From positions 143,669 to 207,668 of the forward strand of contig JAKUCV010007359.1 in the NCBI GenBank assembly GCA_028386065.3: a stretch of DNA of 64,000 bases, given 5' to 3'. A program made the translations under genes and the position numbers. Positions 1 through 13,058 of the stretch are shown in pieces (the first letter of the stretch is position 1; the number at the start of each line of letters is the position of its first letter). This stretch comes from Turnera subulata. Taxonomy: Eukaryota; Streptophyta; Magnoliopsida; Malpighiales; Passifloraceae. The notes below the pieces were generated by a model that had not been told where the DNA came from, searched no databases, and worked only from the letters and a program-made list of their open reading frames with translations.

Positions 1-3000
1 TTGCGAGCAGCTACCAACTCGCCGTGTACTGTTTTACAATATGGTCAAATGTGGTTTTGTGGACGAGGGATTTCGTGCTGCATTGCACTTTTAGGTTTTT
101 GTTTCCAATTAGGGATTAGGGTTCTTCGGCGGGTTAGACGATTGGGGTTCAATGCTCTCAATGTGCTATGGAATGTGAGGGGTTGCGTGAGTTTACTGTT
201 ACTAAGCGTCATTAAATTGGTGGATGGGTGGTGGATGGGTAGGTGGGTGGGTGGGTGGGTATTTGGAGTTATGGGTACTCGGGTGGGAGGTTATTGGTTT
301 AACCGGATTGGAACGGTATGTGGGGCCCATCGCGATGACATGTCAGTAAAAAAACGGACACGTCACCGATTTTGAGGGGGAGCCGGTAAAATTGACAAAA
401 CGGGTCAATAGAGGGATGAAATGTGATCAAATTGAAACACAGTGATGAGATGTGATAATTAGGGGCAACACAAGGATCAAAAAAGGCATTAATCCGTCCA
501 GTCTATGTTACTAGTTACTAGTGAAAAAAAAAAAGACTATTACACCTATAAAGTACTATCGAGTATATAATGGTTGGTAATTATCTTGCCATTGGACCAA
601 CCCTTAATTAATTATTCAACCTGTGTTTCGGATTATACTCATCATTCTTAATTAAACTTATAATCTTCTTCTTACAAGTTACAAGTGCCCAGATCAAGTG
701 GATGGGCTGGGTCAGAGACGTAGTTGTATGGCAACCTAAATAAGTCCATTGAAGAGCTGATGTAGTTGCTAGAGGGATGTCCTTAATAAAAAAAAAGGCA
801 TTAACTACTTCATCCCTGAAGTTCATTAATAAACAGTCCAAATATTTAAGGTTTCAATTTTTTGCTTAATCTTCTTAATTTTATAGCTAGCATCCACTAC
901 AGTGGAAATGAAGAACTATAGCCGACTTTTTTTATTAAATAATTAAGAGGATGGGTGTTGCATTTTTGAAATATATATTTCAGCTTTAATTTGTTTTCAT
1001 CATTTCCAAAATTAAATTGGGAAAGGCAATATTGATTCATTGGAAAACATCTTTATTTTTTACAGGAAAAAAAAGCATTAGAGGTGTCATCATCGCCTCG
1101 TCGGTCCAGGCCCCGGTCAATAGTGGTTACATCCTGGCATTAGACCCTCCTCATAGGAGAGACCGTCCACCAGGGCACCAGCGGACACCCTCACCTGTTA
1201 CCCGTCATAGTGTCGGAGAGACCCCAGGCTCAACGTCCACTACCCCACAATGTAGAAGGCCATATTCAACCACATCATATTATTATGGGACTTGACTGGA
1301 AGCGCATTGGAAAACACCTTACTCCATCTGGCCCGAAATATTATGATGTGGTCCAGGAAAATGTTTTAAAACACCATGTGGTTTGTACGTATAAAAGACC
1401 AGCATTTGGGCCCTATGTATCCCTAGCTGTAACCATGTATGCAATCCTGTAGGTACAACTTAACATCAAATGCAAGGGCCTCACATTAAAGGTAGGCGAT
1501 AGCCAAAGTAATTCTTCTGTATTCCCTACCCCAGAATTGGTAGATGGGACTGAGAAATTTAGTATTTTTTTCTTTTCTTTCGTTCAAATTTTATTTTGAT
1601 CCGATATTATGCATCTTTTCAATTGAATGCCTTATTCTGTGCCTCCTCTGTTGTTTTTAGTAAAATGTCACATAGCAACCGTCTGTTACACTAATGTGAA
1701 GCTCGAACCAAAACCTCAGCTATCTTGCTTGCTTACTTATTGATACTTAAGGTAGTCATGATTTCGTTACCTTGCAATTATATTGTATAGAATTCTTGGA
1801 TGGACTATTTTTTGAAGAAAAAAGCCATTGAACAATCAGAATAAATGACTGCTTTGTAAAGATTAACCAAGGGTACTTGATTGGCATATAGTATATAGGT
1901 GGCACCCACTACTGATAAAATTTCATCTATAGGTGCATCATTCGAAGAATTTTATGCCTGTGTGTAATGACATGTCGACATTGACCTTAAAGATTAATGT
2001 GCTTTTGCTTCACATGCATGGTATAATGTGGCAATTGTAGCCATTTTTTGCTTGAATTGACTGGAATATAATCCCATATATGGATCAGGTCCAAATTTAC
2101 TGTTCTTTCATCATCCATCATTCGAGCCTCGTAGGTTTTGTTCTTAAAAAGCTGCTTTAAAACTAGATATAATGTGCGTAGATGTGGCGAATGGTGTGTG
2201 TTGTTTCGCAAAGAATAAGAAAAAACATATGCATGCATGAAGTGAAGATACCTTGGATTTTCTGGACGGAAATCCTTCATGGTACATGCATTATTAACTT
2301 GTGGATTTATCCGGTATCAAAGAATAAAAAGCAAAATATGCATGTTGCTATAAACAACAGAGTCTTCTGTTAAGCAACATTTCTGGTGAACTTCTGGTTG
2401 CAGAATCTAAAATAAACTTTTTTTTTATACAGAGAATAGTCACTTTACAATTGTTTCATCATGTAAACAAGGCCTTTTTTTGGATCTTTCATTCGGTCCA
2501 AATCAAAGCTGTTAAGGATTGTTAAATCACAATATTGGGAATTATTTTGACAATCATTTTTCAGTCTTAGTTCTTTTTGCCATATAAGAAGCACAAGTTC
2601 CCACAGGTGAATCAAATGCTCCGATTTTTTTTTTTTTCTTTTAACCTCACATGCTCTAGTTCTTTACTAGTGCTAAATCCTACCTTTCACAATTTCACAA
2701 TAATGCACATTTTCATAATATCTTCCGTTTTTTTTTTTGTTTGGATAGAAACATATATAATATCTCTTTCGCTTTTGATGATTTCAAAATTTTAGAACCT
2801 ATATATATGAACATGAACACAAGTTGCTTGCACATGGTCTGCAATGGCAACATTAATGGCAGCTTTAAAACTCTCACGCATCTGCTTGGCGAAGACGGGA
2901 AGCAATAGAACCCCAAAAGGGGCACATCTGACAGGTCTCGAACCATTTCGTTGTCTTGGGGTTTACTAGCAGTTGTACTGTTGCAATCGTAAATATATAT

Positions 3001-5594
3001 TATCACTCATGCAACCTGGCCTTTCTCTTCTTGTACGTACACTAACCATGGTTTCTTGAAGATGAGAGCTAGGTTCATTTATACTTGATAAAAATTGGAA
3101 GGTAAAGGAAGCAAAGGAGAAGAAAACGAAATATATGATGAATTATAGTATCGATAAAATCTTTTACCAGGGCCCTTTCTTTTTATTTTGCAATTTATTC
3201 ATGATAAGACTGATTACTTTATTCTTTTGTTCCCCATCTCATTCACATAGGTGGCCACCCTTCTATTGGATTTTAGTTGTAATATTCAAAAGCAACGCCA
3301 ATGAGTCAAAAGAATTTCAACTTGCCCCGCCTAAAAGGATAGCTAGAATAGATTAAATTGCATAGGTTTTCTTTTCTTTTTTGTTTGTATAACTGCACAT
3401 GGTCACATATGTTTTACCATTTGTGTCTAACCCAATTTGGACAGCAAATAAGCTTAACGAAGTTTTATTAATAATATAGAATTCAGGATTAGAACTAAGG
3501 GTAAGATTTTACTACATAGATTAAAAAATAAATCGCCATGCTGCTGAATAGAATTGAATGGCAAAGGCCGTTGCCATCTTCTGTCGGCCCAGATAAAAAC
3601 ATGGATGATTCCACCCAATTAAGTCCCACCAAACTTGCAAATCGCAAATGATTGCTCTTTTTGACTAAAATCCAACTCAAGTATCGGGCCCTCTCATCAA
3701 TATCGCCTTGTTTCTTTTATCAAAATCTCTACATGCACCATTGGCAGATAATCCTTTAGCTAATATGACGAGACTAATAGATATAGCTGCTGCTGTGACA
3801 CACTGACCCATCTCATTTGTTCTCCTAACTTCTCTTTATGGCTCATTAAGAAGCCAATTAAATTTCATTGACACGTAGTGTTTCTCCGAAGATTGTTCGG
3901 TAGACAACTAGATAACCTTGAAGCTTTCTTATGTCTTCTTTAGGCGAAACCCTATAAACCTATGCTTAGGGGACTTTTAGAAGGGAGGAGCTGATTGCAA
4001 AAGAAACGAAAGAGCAATAGTTGCTTGGGTTGGGGCCAAGGATATGATATATGTGGATGCTGAGTCAGTATTCAGTAATGAGTAGTGATTAGGTAGAGAA
4101 CAAAATGGGCCATGGCACTTGCATCCCAATCGGGAGACATATGATATTGAAATTGCACCCAGAAAAGAACCCTGGGTTGGCACCAGGACCACAGTCATGA
4201 ATCATATATATTCAGATTTCATACCACCTCCGGCCAAGAAATTTTTGTAAGTGCCAGTCAAGTAATTTTTAGCATATAGCAAGAAAATGATATCCCACAT
4301 GACAAATTAACTTCGTATTTCGGATCTTTTTAATATTTTTCTCACATTATTTGAATACTACATTTACTAGTAAGGAACATATGCTATCCACATCATCCCT
4401 TTATGATTAGGTGCCAAATTTCATTGGTTGCCAAGCACTACTACCATCGAACCCAGTCACTTCAATTCATTTTGCCCATTATAAAACATCTCCCTCCCAG
4501 GTCACCTGGGTCTAATTCCGTCAAGTCATTTTCTACCAACACCCTGGCCCTGCTCTGCCCTCCCTGAATAGGATCAATCAGAAGAAAGTTCGTCCACTAG
4601 GCCCTTCTGCTGGTGGATTATGTCATTTTCTTGTTCCACTTACCACTAAATAGCTGGCCAACTGGGGAAGAGGGTTCCTTTGCTCCCCCACAGCCTGGAT
4701 TCCCACAAAAGACCCTTTAATGTGTAAGAAACAAGGCCCAGACACCCTTTAATGGGTAAGAAACAGGGCCCAAAAGAAATGAAATACAATTCTCGGCCAA
4801 TTTTAGGGTGTAAGAAGATATTGATCTCCTCAGGTCCGCCAAAGGTTAATACTTTAGAGGTTGGGTTAATCAAGAAAAACAAACGCTTCATTAAATCGAC
4901 ATAAACTATCCAGCTCGTTAAATATGATCAAGGCCAGAAAAGACTAGTGTCAACAGCACCTTTGACCTTACTTTTGTGGCAAAACATGGTTCCTTTCCCC
5001 GGCTACACAAAACAAGAATAATAAAACCATAAAAACATCACAAAGAGAGTTACCAATTCGAGGAAACTTGCAGCCACGATAGATCCGTTTACTCTCCTTT
5101 GTTGACAAAAACTAGGAAAAAACTGGAAATAGTTGAGCACAATTTCCTATATTTACTTCCACAAGTCTGATGTCAGATCTTCTGAATTATGGCTGCGAAA
5201 TTATATGTTATCCAGAATTAGGAAGCAGAATGAAAGAACATGCAAAAGAAAAATCCCAAGCAGGCAAGATGCATAAAGCAACCCTTTAGTAGGCAAAAAT
5301 ATTTTGACCTTTTGCTCGAGAAAAAAATTAAGATGCAATCACTAGTTTATGAAGCTTGCACATTCTAATAATAGGCTTCATTTTCCCAATAAGCATCAGA
5401 ATATTAAGTCATAAAATGAAAAGGCAAATATCATCAGACACATCTTCTTCATACATAATCCCACAGAAATTCTTTACCAAAAGCTTTTCCTCAAGTCAAT
5501 GCACCTGATATGGTGTACAAAGGATAGAGACCACATAGTTCAACTTCCAACCGCAGTCTTAACACAATGTACAAAATAGGCTGGCATTTGATCA
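1..5594. other. Intergenic region, no gene recognised
   Basis: AT-rich DNA with many homopolymer runs. I found no open frame with a recognisable domain and no exon chain with supported splice sites. The short open frames (for example 1-375, 1017-1295, 1987-2280, 4646-4891) are low-complexity or lack a convincing start. Two segments stand out: a G-run cluster at 242-260 and a more GC-rich stretch at about 1,080-1,450, both reported as findings. The rest may hold old degraded repeats. Confidence 0.6.
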
Positions 5595-7591
5595 TCACTT
5601 GCCCCTGTAATAAATAAGAATAACATGATTAGAATACCAGAGAAGGAAAAGAAAAGACACACATAAACAGATAGGTACAGAGGAATTAGTTTCCAGTTAA
5701 CTTACGTGCTCATCATCAGAGTGATGTTATCCCCTTTAAGAAGAATCCTTCCTGAACAAAATAAAAGATACACATAAGAGCATGCACACAAATGAAAGGA
5801 AGTGAAAGTTAACCAAGTAGATCACCTAAAGACATTCTAAAAGACAAAAGTAGAACAAGGAGGCGTGCCCAAAAAAAAGAAGGTTAATAAAATTACCCAA
5901 TGTTTTCCTGCTCTTTTTCTTGATGTTGAGTTCCTCAGCATCGTCAAGCACCAAATTCATGTACTCATCAAAGCCCTGTTAACCAGCGTCAATAAATAGA
6001 ATAAATAGATGCAAAAGCAGAGCAATGACAGACATCTTCATACGCACACAGGTTACAAAAAAGGGAATTAGAACATCAAAAGCCCCCAAAAAACAGGGAA
6101 ATGGAGTCCAACCTCATGATGAACATGAAAAGAAAAACAAATGAGAAGTGATCCAAGTTAAGGGTAGAACCAAACACAATACTCAAATTTGGCTTAGCTC
6201 AAGACACAGGGCTGAAGATGGAACAACAGGATGTCTGTGCAAGTTACAATTCATGAGTTACTTTTTGAACCTGAACAATAAGATAGATGCATGATTGCAA
6301 AAGCGGATGGAAAATTAAGTGCTTCAGCAGGAGGATGAAGATAACTCTAGCTAAGGATAAACTGAGAAGAGTTCTTAAGATTTCCCTTTACAGAAGGACA
6401 ACCTACAGAATGGTCCTTGCTAAAGAAAGTTGAAATTCCAATTGGGTAATCAATTATTGAAAGAAAAAAAAAACACGAGTTGGGTTGAAGTGTTAAAGTA
6501 TTTCTAAGAAAGCAGCTCACACAAAGCTAGGCTGAAATCTGAGAGTAAGTGGAGACTAGTTTGAAGTGGAGTTGTACAAGAAATCATTTAAAAGCAGTAC
6601 AGAGTGCAGTACGCAACACACACACAATTACCAATCAAAAAGAATTTGGTATGTTAACACCATAATGCAACTGCAGTGAGTGGGAAGCAAAAGATGTGGA
6701 CAATTCTAAACGAGTTTAGAACAGAAATTGTTCATATCACGTAACCATACCTATTCTAAAAACAGAGAACAGCTTCTACAGTTTTTATTCGAGGTGTATG
6801 ACTCTTCAATCCCTTACATACCAAATCCAAAACCATAAAATGCCTAACAACATATAAAAAAAATTTCAAACCCAGCATGGTTTACTAGGAACATAACAAC
6901 AGCAATTGCCAGATAGCAGTAGCCATTAACCCACTATTCATCATCCGATGACAACTAGGTCTCAGCCCAGTCGAGTCAGCAATGCATGTTAGTACTTACT
7001 CTGCTAAAAAAACAGTACCAAAATTGAAACCCCAACAGTTGCAAGCTAACTAACTTCAACCAATCACGAAACCAAGCAAAAAAAAAAAAAAAAGAAAAAA
7101 AGAAAAACAATTTACCCTTTGCAACTAAGATCCGTACATAAATCATAGAGTTATAGCAAAAACTAAAGTCGAATTAACAGTGAGAAAATAATGGCCAGAA
7201 AAAAAAAAGACTTACAATGATTCTGCCCTCAATCCTGACATCCTTCTGCTCGAAGAGCCAAATCTGGATACGAGATTTCTGCAGGAGCTCAAACAAAAAC
7301 AACCCATAAGCTTCTATAGAACAGAAAAAAAAAAGGAGTCCATAAAATAGAATAAAACAAAAACAAACCACGCCCAGTAGAGAAACTACTTACGCTTTGA
7401 AGAAACCTGAAAATCAGATTCTGCAGAAGAGGAAACAAAAACGAAGACACGAATCAGCCAACGGAGGAAGAAGAGATTATTACGTTAAATAAAAAGAACA
7501 CAAAAGGGAGAGAAGAAGGAAGGAAGAGAGTGACGAAAGAGAGACGTACAATGGGTTGGGTCATAATCCGCTGAACTTTGGTGCTCGCCAT
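5595..7591 (-). CDS. SmE: Small nuclear ribonucleoprotein SmE (Sm core protein E)
   Basis: This encodes the E subunit of the heptameric Sm ring that binds the U-rich site of U1, U2, U4 and U5 snRNAs in the spliceosome. Coding exons in transcription order are 7591-7550, 7420-7394, 7278-7216, 5975-5897, 5751-5706 and 5604-5595. All introns are GT-AG. The exons sum to 267 bp, giving 88 residues, the usual length for plant SmE. The protein starts [14 protein letters not shown], carries Sm1 around [20 protein letters not shown] and [12 protein letters not shown], and Sm2 around [14 protein letters not shown], then ends STGK. Frame and phase are continuous across all five introns. Intron 3 is long (1,240 bp). 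The 5' flank has a telo-box and two TGGGCC boxes. A partial second copy lies at 14,070-14,911. Confidence 0.97.
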
Positions 7592-7689
7592 GGCTACGGA
7601 TTTGGTGTCGAACGACTCTAGGGCTTCACCGGTGAGGGAAATTGGGGGAGTTTTAACGGAGGAAGAGAGAGAGGGAGAGCGAAGCGTTT

Positions 7690-7840
7690 AAACCCTAGAA
7701 CCAATATAATATATAACAACAAACTACACGGGTTTTGGGGTTTTGTTTTTTTTTTTTTTTTCTTTTGTAAGAGAGAAGAAAGAGACCGAGACGAATGGAA
7801 GACTTGCTTGCTTCTTAGTTTGCTTGGGCCGTATTGGGCC
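7690..7840 (-). promoter_or_regulatory. SmE promoter: telo-box plus paired site II elements
   Basis: AAACCCTA, the plant telo-box read on the plus strand, lies at 7690-7697. TGGGCC site II motifs lie at 7825-7830 and 7835-7840. The telo-box plus site II combination is known from plant ribosomal-protein and other proliferation-linked housekeeping genes, which fits SmE. All three are also present in the partial copy (TGGGCC at 14868-14873 and 14878-14883). The transcription start cannot be fixed from the sequence. Confidence 0.6.
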
Positions 7841-7891
7841 TCTCAATTCTCTCTAAGCACAATATCTGGTGTAGGTAGGATGGATCAGGAG

Positions 7892-8624
7892 AGCTATGAT
7901 TGTATTGTATTGTATGTACGTACAGTGGACAAGCCTGCCTATCTGCGGATTCGTATTGTTATCATCTTGAATTATTAAATACAAAAAAATTACTACTTTT
8001 TTTTGTGAATAAATTTGTTTGTTTATTTATGAAAAATAAATTACCATGACTGAGATATTTTAAGAAGACTCCTAATAAACGACTGATATTGTAGCTTAAA
8101 AATATCAACGACTATCTAATCTCATTTGGTGGTCATGAAGTATTACTGACAAAAAGCTAATAACGACGGAGCGTGACCAGAAATTTCCTCGTCGTCGATT
8201 ACTTCCCGCGACCGTAATTATCCATGACTAGATTTTTTTTTATTTATTTGGGTCAACATGACTAGATTTCTTGTCACTGGAAATTGTAACAAAATTAATT
8301 AATGCTCTTGGCTCTTGGCATGGCTAGAAGCCTAGACCTAACCTGCTAGCATGCAAACAACAAAATATACTAAGCCCCAAATCCACTTTTTTTGCATTTT
8401 TTTTTCTAGACTTAAGTCCAAGTTCTGTGGAATTGTGGGACACTGGTCAAGCCATAACCGAGTGGAAACCGTGGAAATTTCAACCTTGAACACAGTGCTA
8501 GTAATTATATTAAAGGTGTACCTATATATATATATATATGTCCATATGCCAATATATATCCTACTACTACGTACGTAAAGGCAGACTAGATCAGTGTGTG
8601 AGGGATAATTAATTAATCAACTGG
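7892..8624 (+). promoter_or_regulatory. 5' flank of GLR copy 1
   Basis: About 730 bp between the SmE promoter and the GLR copy 1 start. A block at about 8446-8511, from GTCAAGCCATAACCGAGTGG to CACAGTGCTAGTAATTATAT, recurs upstream of GLR copy 2 at about 28272-28361, interrupted there by extra bases. It is therefore shared promoter or 5' leader DNA. A (TA)n run at 8523-8539 lies just downstream in copy 1 only. I cannot assign a TATA box with certainty. Confidence 0.4.
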
Positions 8625-11600
8625 ATGATAGTTATGGGAAAGCATGGATTATTGTTCTTCATCTTCTATCTTCCATCCCTGCTGTTGCTGGGTGTCTTGG
8701 TTGATGAGAGCCAAGAGGCTACTACTACTACTACTACTAATATACCAGTGGGCGTGGTTCTTGATTTGGGCTCACCGCTTGGTGAAATGGCAGAGAGATG
8801 CATGTCAATCGCTGTCTCTGATTTTTATGCCGCCAATGCTCACCATCGAACAAGGCTCGCTCTTTTGTCAAGGAATTCCTCAACTGATGCCGTCACTGCA
8901 GCATCTGCAGGTACGTAATAATTATATATATAATTTCTCTTCTATTAGCTTCCAATTAGTGAGTTCGAGCCTCAGCTTCAACAGTCGACAATATCTTTAA
9001 ACCAAAAAAAAAAAATGGAGTGGAAAAAGAATATAATAACTCAAATCTGAATGAGAAAAGTCTTAGGCTCACAATAGGGTCTATATTAAGTAACTTTATA
9101 TGTTTAAGAACTTGAGCCATATGATGGTTTTAGCTCATGCAGTTGTGGAGGTTATAGGTTATTCCGGACTATTACTACAAGAAAAGCTGATTTTTAATGA
9201 GGGCTGGGAATGGAACTGCCGACCTCATTGGTTTTTACCATCTTAGTGTAAAAAAATATCACAATTCACAAGGTGGCTTAGTGGTTTGATCTAAAAGTTT
9301 ATAATTCACCAAATGCAGCAATCGATTTGATAAAAAATGAGCAAGTGCTTGCCATCATAGGACCCCAGAGGTCATCACAAGCAAATTTTGTTATTGAGCT
9401 TGGAGGAAAAGCACATGTCCCCATCGTTTCTTCCTCGGCTACTAGTCCCTCTCTCTCTTCAACCCGAAGCAAATATTTCGTCCGGGCAGCCCTGGATGAT
9501 TCATCTCAAGTGAAAGCCATGACCGCCATCATCCAAGCCTATGGCTGGAGGGAAATTGTTCTCGTTCATGAAGACACAGAATACGGGAATGGGTTGGTTC
9601 CATACCTGTTGGATGGCTTACAAGAGATTGACACTCGAGTGCCTTACACCAGCAGCATCCCATTGTCTTTCACTGATAGTCAAATCACGAGAGAGCTCAA
9701 GAACTTGAAGGAAAAGCAGAAAAGAATATTTCTTGTGCATACCACTGCAATGCTAGGATCCAGGTTGTTCTTGCTTGCCAAAGATGCAGGAATGATGGAT
9801 GCAGGGTATGCATGGCTTGTGACACAAGAATTATCCACACAGTTAGCTCCCATGAGTGAAATTGTTATGGATTCGATGCAAGGTGTGATAGGTGTGAGGC
9901 CATTCATTCCATTATCGAAAGAACTTAACAGCTTTAAATCAAGATGGAGAAAGAAATGGAACTCGAAGAAAGGAAACAGTAAGATGATTGAACATGAGTT
10001 GAGCTTGTTTGGTTTATGGGCATATGATACGGTTTGGGCAATAGCAAAGGCAGTAGAGAATGCTCGTACTGTACGTTCAAGTTTTATAAAACAAAATTCT
10101 AGCAGAAATACCATTAATGTTGATCTTGCAGCCTTGGGAGTTTCCGAGACTGGGCCAAGACTCCTAAGCTCCATACTAAAGACCACATTTAAAGGCCTTA
10201 GTGGAAACTTTAAGTTGGAAAAAGGAGAAAGGTTATCCTCAGCTTTTGAAATATTCAATGTTGTTGGAAACTTGGAAAGAGTTCTTGGATATTGGAGCGC
10301 ACAGAATGGACTTTCGAGGAACTTGGACAAGAACAACAGTACAATATTGGACTATTCAGTTTCAAAAAGCAACCTCAAACAACCAATTTGGCCAGGAGAC
10401 ACAACAGGGCAGCCAAAGAAGTTGAGGATGGGGGTTCCTCTAAAAAGTGGCTTTCGTGAATTCATAAAAGTGGAGTGGGATTCCAGAAATAAGCCAATCA
10501 TTTCGGGCTTCTCTTATGACGTTTTCCTTGCAGTCATTGATGCATTACCATTTCCTTTTCCCTGCGAGTTTGTTCCCTTTGTCAATAAAACCAAGCAAAG
10601 TGCAGGCACCTACAATGAACTGCTTTACCAAATCAAACTTCAGGTTTGTTATACACAAACAAAATTGCATATAATATAAAATGCCAAAACAGCATATGAC
10701 CTCTTTGTTTTAATGAACTTTCCTGCAGAAATTTGATGCTGTAGTGGGAGATACAACCATAATGGCTAATCGCTCAACATTTGTTGATTTTACGCTGCCA
10801 TATTCAGAGTCAGGCGTTACTATGGTTGTTTTGATGAAACCTGATGCAAGGGAAAATATATGGATTTTCTTAAGGCCAATAAGCTGGGGTCTTTGGTTAA
10901 CAACTGGGTTAGCCTTTATCTTCACAGGTTTGGTGGTGTGGGTTCTTGAACACCGCACAAACTCTGAATTCAGAGGATCTCCCAATCAACAACTAGGCAC
11001 AATATTTTGGTTCTCATTTTCGACATTGGTCTTTGCACATAGTAAGTGTACCCTTATCCTCACTTCTTGATTTTGTTGCTACGAATGCACAGCCCTAAGA
11101 TAATGCATGCAAATTAGTATGTCTCCTCAAATTGCTTTCATGATTGTAGGGGAGAGGTTGATGAACAACTGGACGAGGTTTGTGGTCACAATATGGATTT
11201 TTGTGGTACTCATCTTGTCACAGAGTTACAGTGCTAGCTTGGCTTCAATGTTGACAGTACAGCGGTTGAAGCCCGCATTTGCTGATTTAAATGAGATCAG
11301 AAGGCATGGATACCCTGTAGGAATACAGAAGGATTGTTTTATGAAAGATTTCCTGATAAAACAGTTGAAGTTTGATGAGACCAACTTGAAGGAATATGTT
11401 ACCCCAGAGGAGTATCGAGATGCGTTGATAAATGGAATCCATAATGGGGGTGTGGCTGCAATCTTTGATGAAATTCCCTATGTTAAACGCTTCATCAGTT
11501 TGTCTTGCTCAAAGTTCCAAATGGTTGGACCAACCTATAAGGCAGATGGATTTGGCTTCGTGAGTGTCTCTATCCTTCTCCATCCTTCACACTTGTTTCC

Positions 11601-12290
11601 GGAATTCAACATAATGAAACAACTGGCATATGTACGCTAAACTTGGTAGAATTTGTTTCTTTTTTATATCAATTGAAGCATGTAGCAGTTGAAATGAAAC
11701 TCACCTCTTTATTTCCTCATCCTTATCAGGCCTTTCCAATTGGATCCCCATTTGTGCCACACTTTTCAAGGGCAATCTTGAAAGTGACTGAAGACAAAGA
11801 CAAGATGGAAATCATTGAGAGAAAGAACTTTGGTGAAGCTACTACCTGTGAAGATCAGGGCATTCCGTCCTCTTCATCTGGTCTTGGGCTGTCCAGCTTT
11901 GGAGGACTCTTCATCATCACGGGAGTTGCTTCCTTGTTCTCACTCCTGGCATATATACTCAGCTTCCTATACTCTCACTGGCCTGTTACAGACACCAGGG
12001 AAGAACAAGCAGAAACATCCTTTTGGCTGAGAGTCATTGAGCTGGCTAAGCACTTTGACAAGAAAGATCCTCCAGGTCTTGGTTTGGAGAGAAGCGGCTC
12101 CAGAATTCATCCTGTAACAGGCCCTGATGAAAGTACTGGCATTTTCCCGGATACTGTTTCTGATGATACACAGAATGATCCAGTACTGGTTTCCAATAAT
12201 ATTGTAGGAGTTGAAGAACATGCCGGAGCTGAAGCACATCGCATTGCTACTGCAGAGGATACAACTTTTCCTCTCAGAACATATGCATGA
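8625..12290 (+). CDS. Glutamate receptor-like channel, clade 2 type (tandem copy 1)
   Basis: Plant ligand-gated, non-selective cation channel of the ionotropic glutamate receptor family. Exons are 8625-8910, 9319-10643, 10729-11041, 11150-11559 and 11730-12290, all with GT-AG introns, totalling 2,895 bp and 964 residues with no disruption. Residues 1-30 look like a signal peptide. An extracellular LIVBP-like domain spans about 45-440. WPGDT at about 453 and LRMGV at 464 open ligand-binding lobe S1. M1 is about 588-608, the pore loop about 626-641 and M3 about 652-672, ending in SYSASLASMLT. Lobe S2 follows, M4 is about 837-859, and a hydrophilic cytosolic tail ends the protein. The QSY(T/S)ASLAS form of the pore motif is typical of clade 2. 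Exon 1 holds an (ACT)6 run coding six threonines that copy 2 lacks. It is convergent with the orphan DGK exon. Confidence 0.95.
8721..8738 (+). repeat. Coding (ACT)6 microsatellite
   Basis: Six perfect ACT codons in GLR copy 1 exon 1, just after the predicted signal peptide, encode a Thr6 run. The matching stretch of copy 2 reads EAPTANIP, so the run expanded after, or was lost since, the duplication. Confidence 0.9.
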
Positions 12291-12429
12291 GAGCTGTGTT
12301 CTGTTCTTCATACCATTCTGAAAGTAATCTTAGTAGGTTGTAGGTCAGAGTCTTCTTTTGGAGTTAAACTGCAGTAAAGAGAGTTCATGAGCCCTCATTT
12401 AATCTAAGGAACACAACCTTGGTGGTGAT

Positions 12430-13058
12430 TCTAAAGGTATGTTATGGATTTAGCGGGCAAACTGTAAAACAAACATGGATGATGAATGTCCACTCACCAT
12501 CCACAGTGCCTTACAATCCCAAAGCTCCCGAAAACCCGACGGATAAAACCCAGAAGAACCGTTGCCTTGTGTTATCCTCGTCGTGAGTTCCATACGCGTG
12601 ACCAAGAGACCACTCTATAACCCAAAACCTCAAGGTATTGGGTACATGGGTCCACTTCACTTATATGTTACTCACCTGGCCTCTTTCTCTCCGATGTGGG
12701 ATACACCATTCACGCTTATATTCCAACAACTTCCTTATTCATTCAATGAAAACCGGTAGCCGCACGCACTGAAACTTCCTTACTTGGTAGAAGAAAGGCT
12801 TATCTGGGTTGTTTTTTGCGGCCTTTGCAGGCTGATGTAATCGAACAAAGAACGCATTTTGATTTGGGTGCTTCACGAATAGGAATGTGTGCAGAGTGCG
12901 TGCGTTTATGTAAATTGTATGCTTCTTTCTTTCGAGTGTTTGATACTAAGAGTGATTTATTGATGGGTTCTGTTGCAGGTGTAACTGAAAAATCGTGGAT
13001 GAATCTTATTCGGGATATGCTACGTGACCCCCTCCCTCAAGCGATCACAAAAAAACGA
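12430..13058. other. Copy-specific segment in the 3' flank of GLR copy 1
   Basis: The two GLR units align up to about 12440 (copy 2: 32306) and again from about 13059 (copy 2: 32431). Between these points copy 1 has about 620 bp and copy 2 has about 125 bp of unrelated sequence. The copy 1 insert is less AT-rich than its surroundings. It contains an open stretch near 12979-13064, preceded by an acceptor-like TTCTGTTGCAG, that would read GVTEKSWMNLIRDML. I do not recognise it. It could be a transposon fragment or a captured gene piece. Confidence 0.5.

Noticed and set aside
1..375. 124-codon open frame at the window start
   Set aside because: It begins with TTG and the G-rich repeat inflates Gly/Val/Trp. 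No domain is visible. It could only be real as the 3' part of a gene to the left, for which I see no evidence.
8950..9015. SINE relic in GLR copy 1 intron 1
   Set aside because: GAGTTCGAGCC followed by an A-run is suggestive, but there is no A box at the right distance.
9680..10336. 218-codon minus-strand frame inside GLR copy 1
   Set aside because: It is the antisense shadow of the large GLR exon 2. A similar shadow occurs in copy 2 at 29564-30067.
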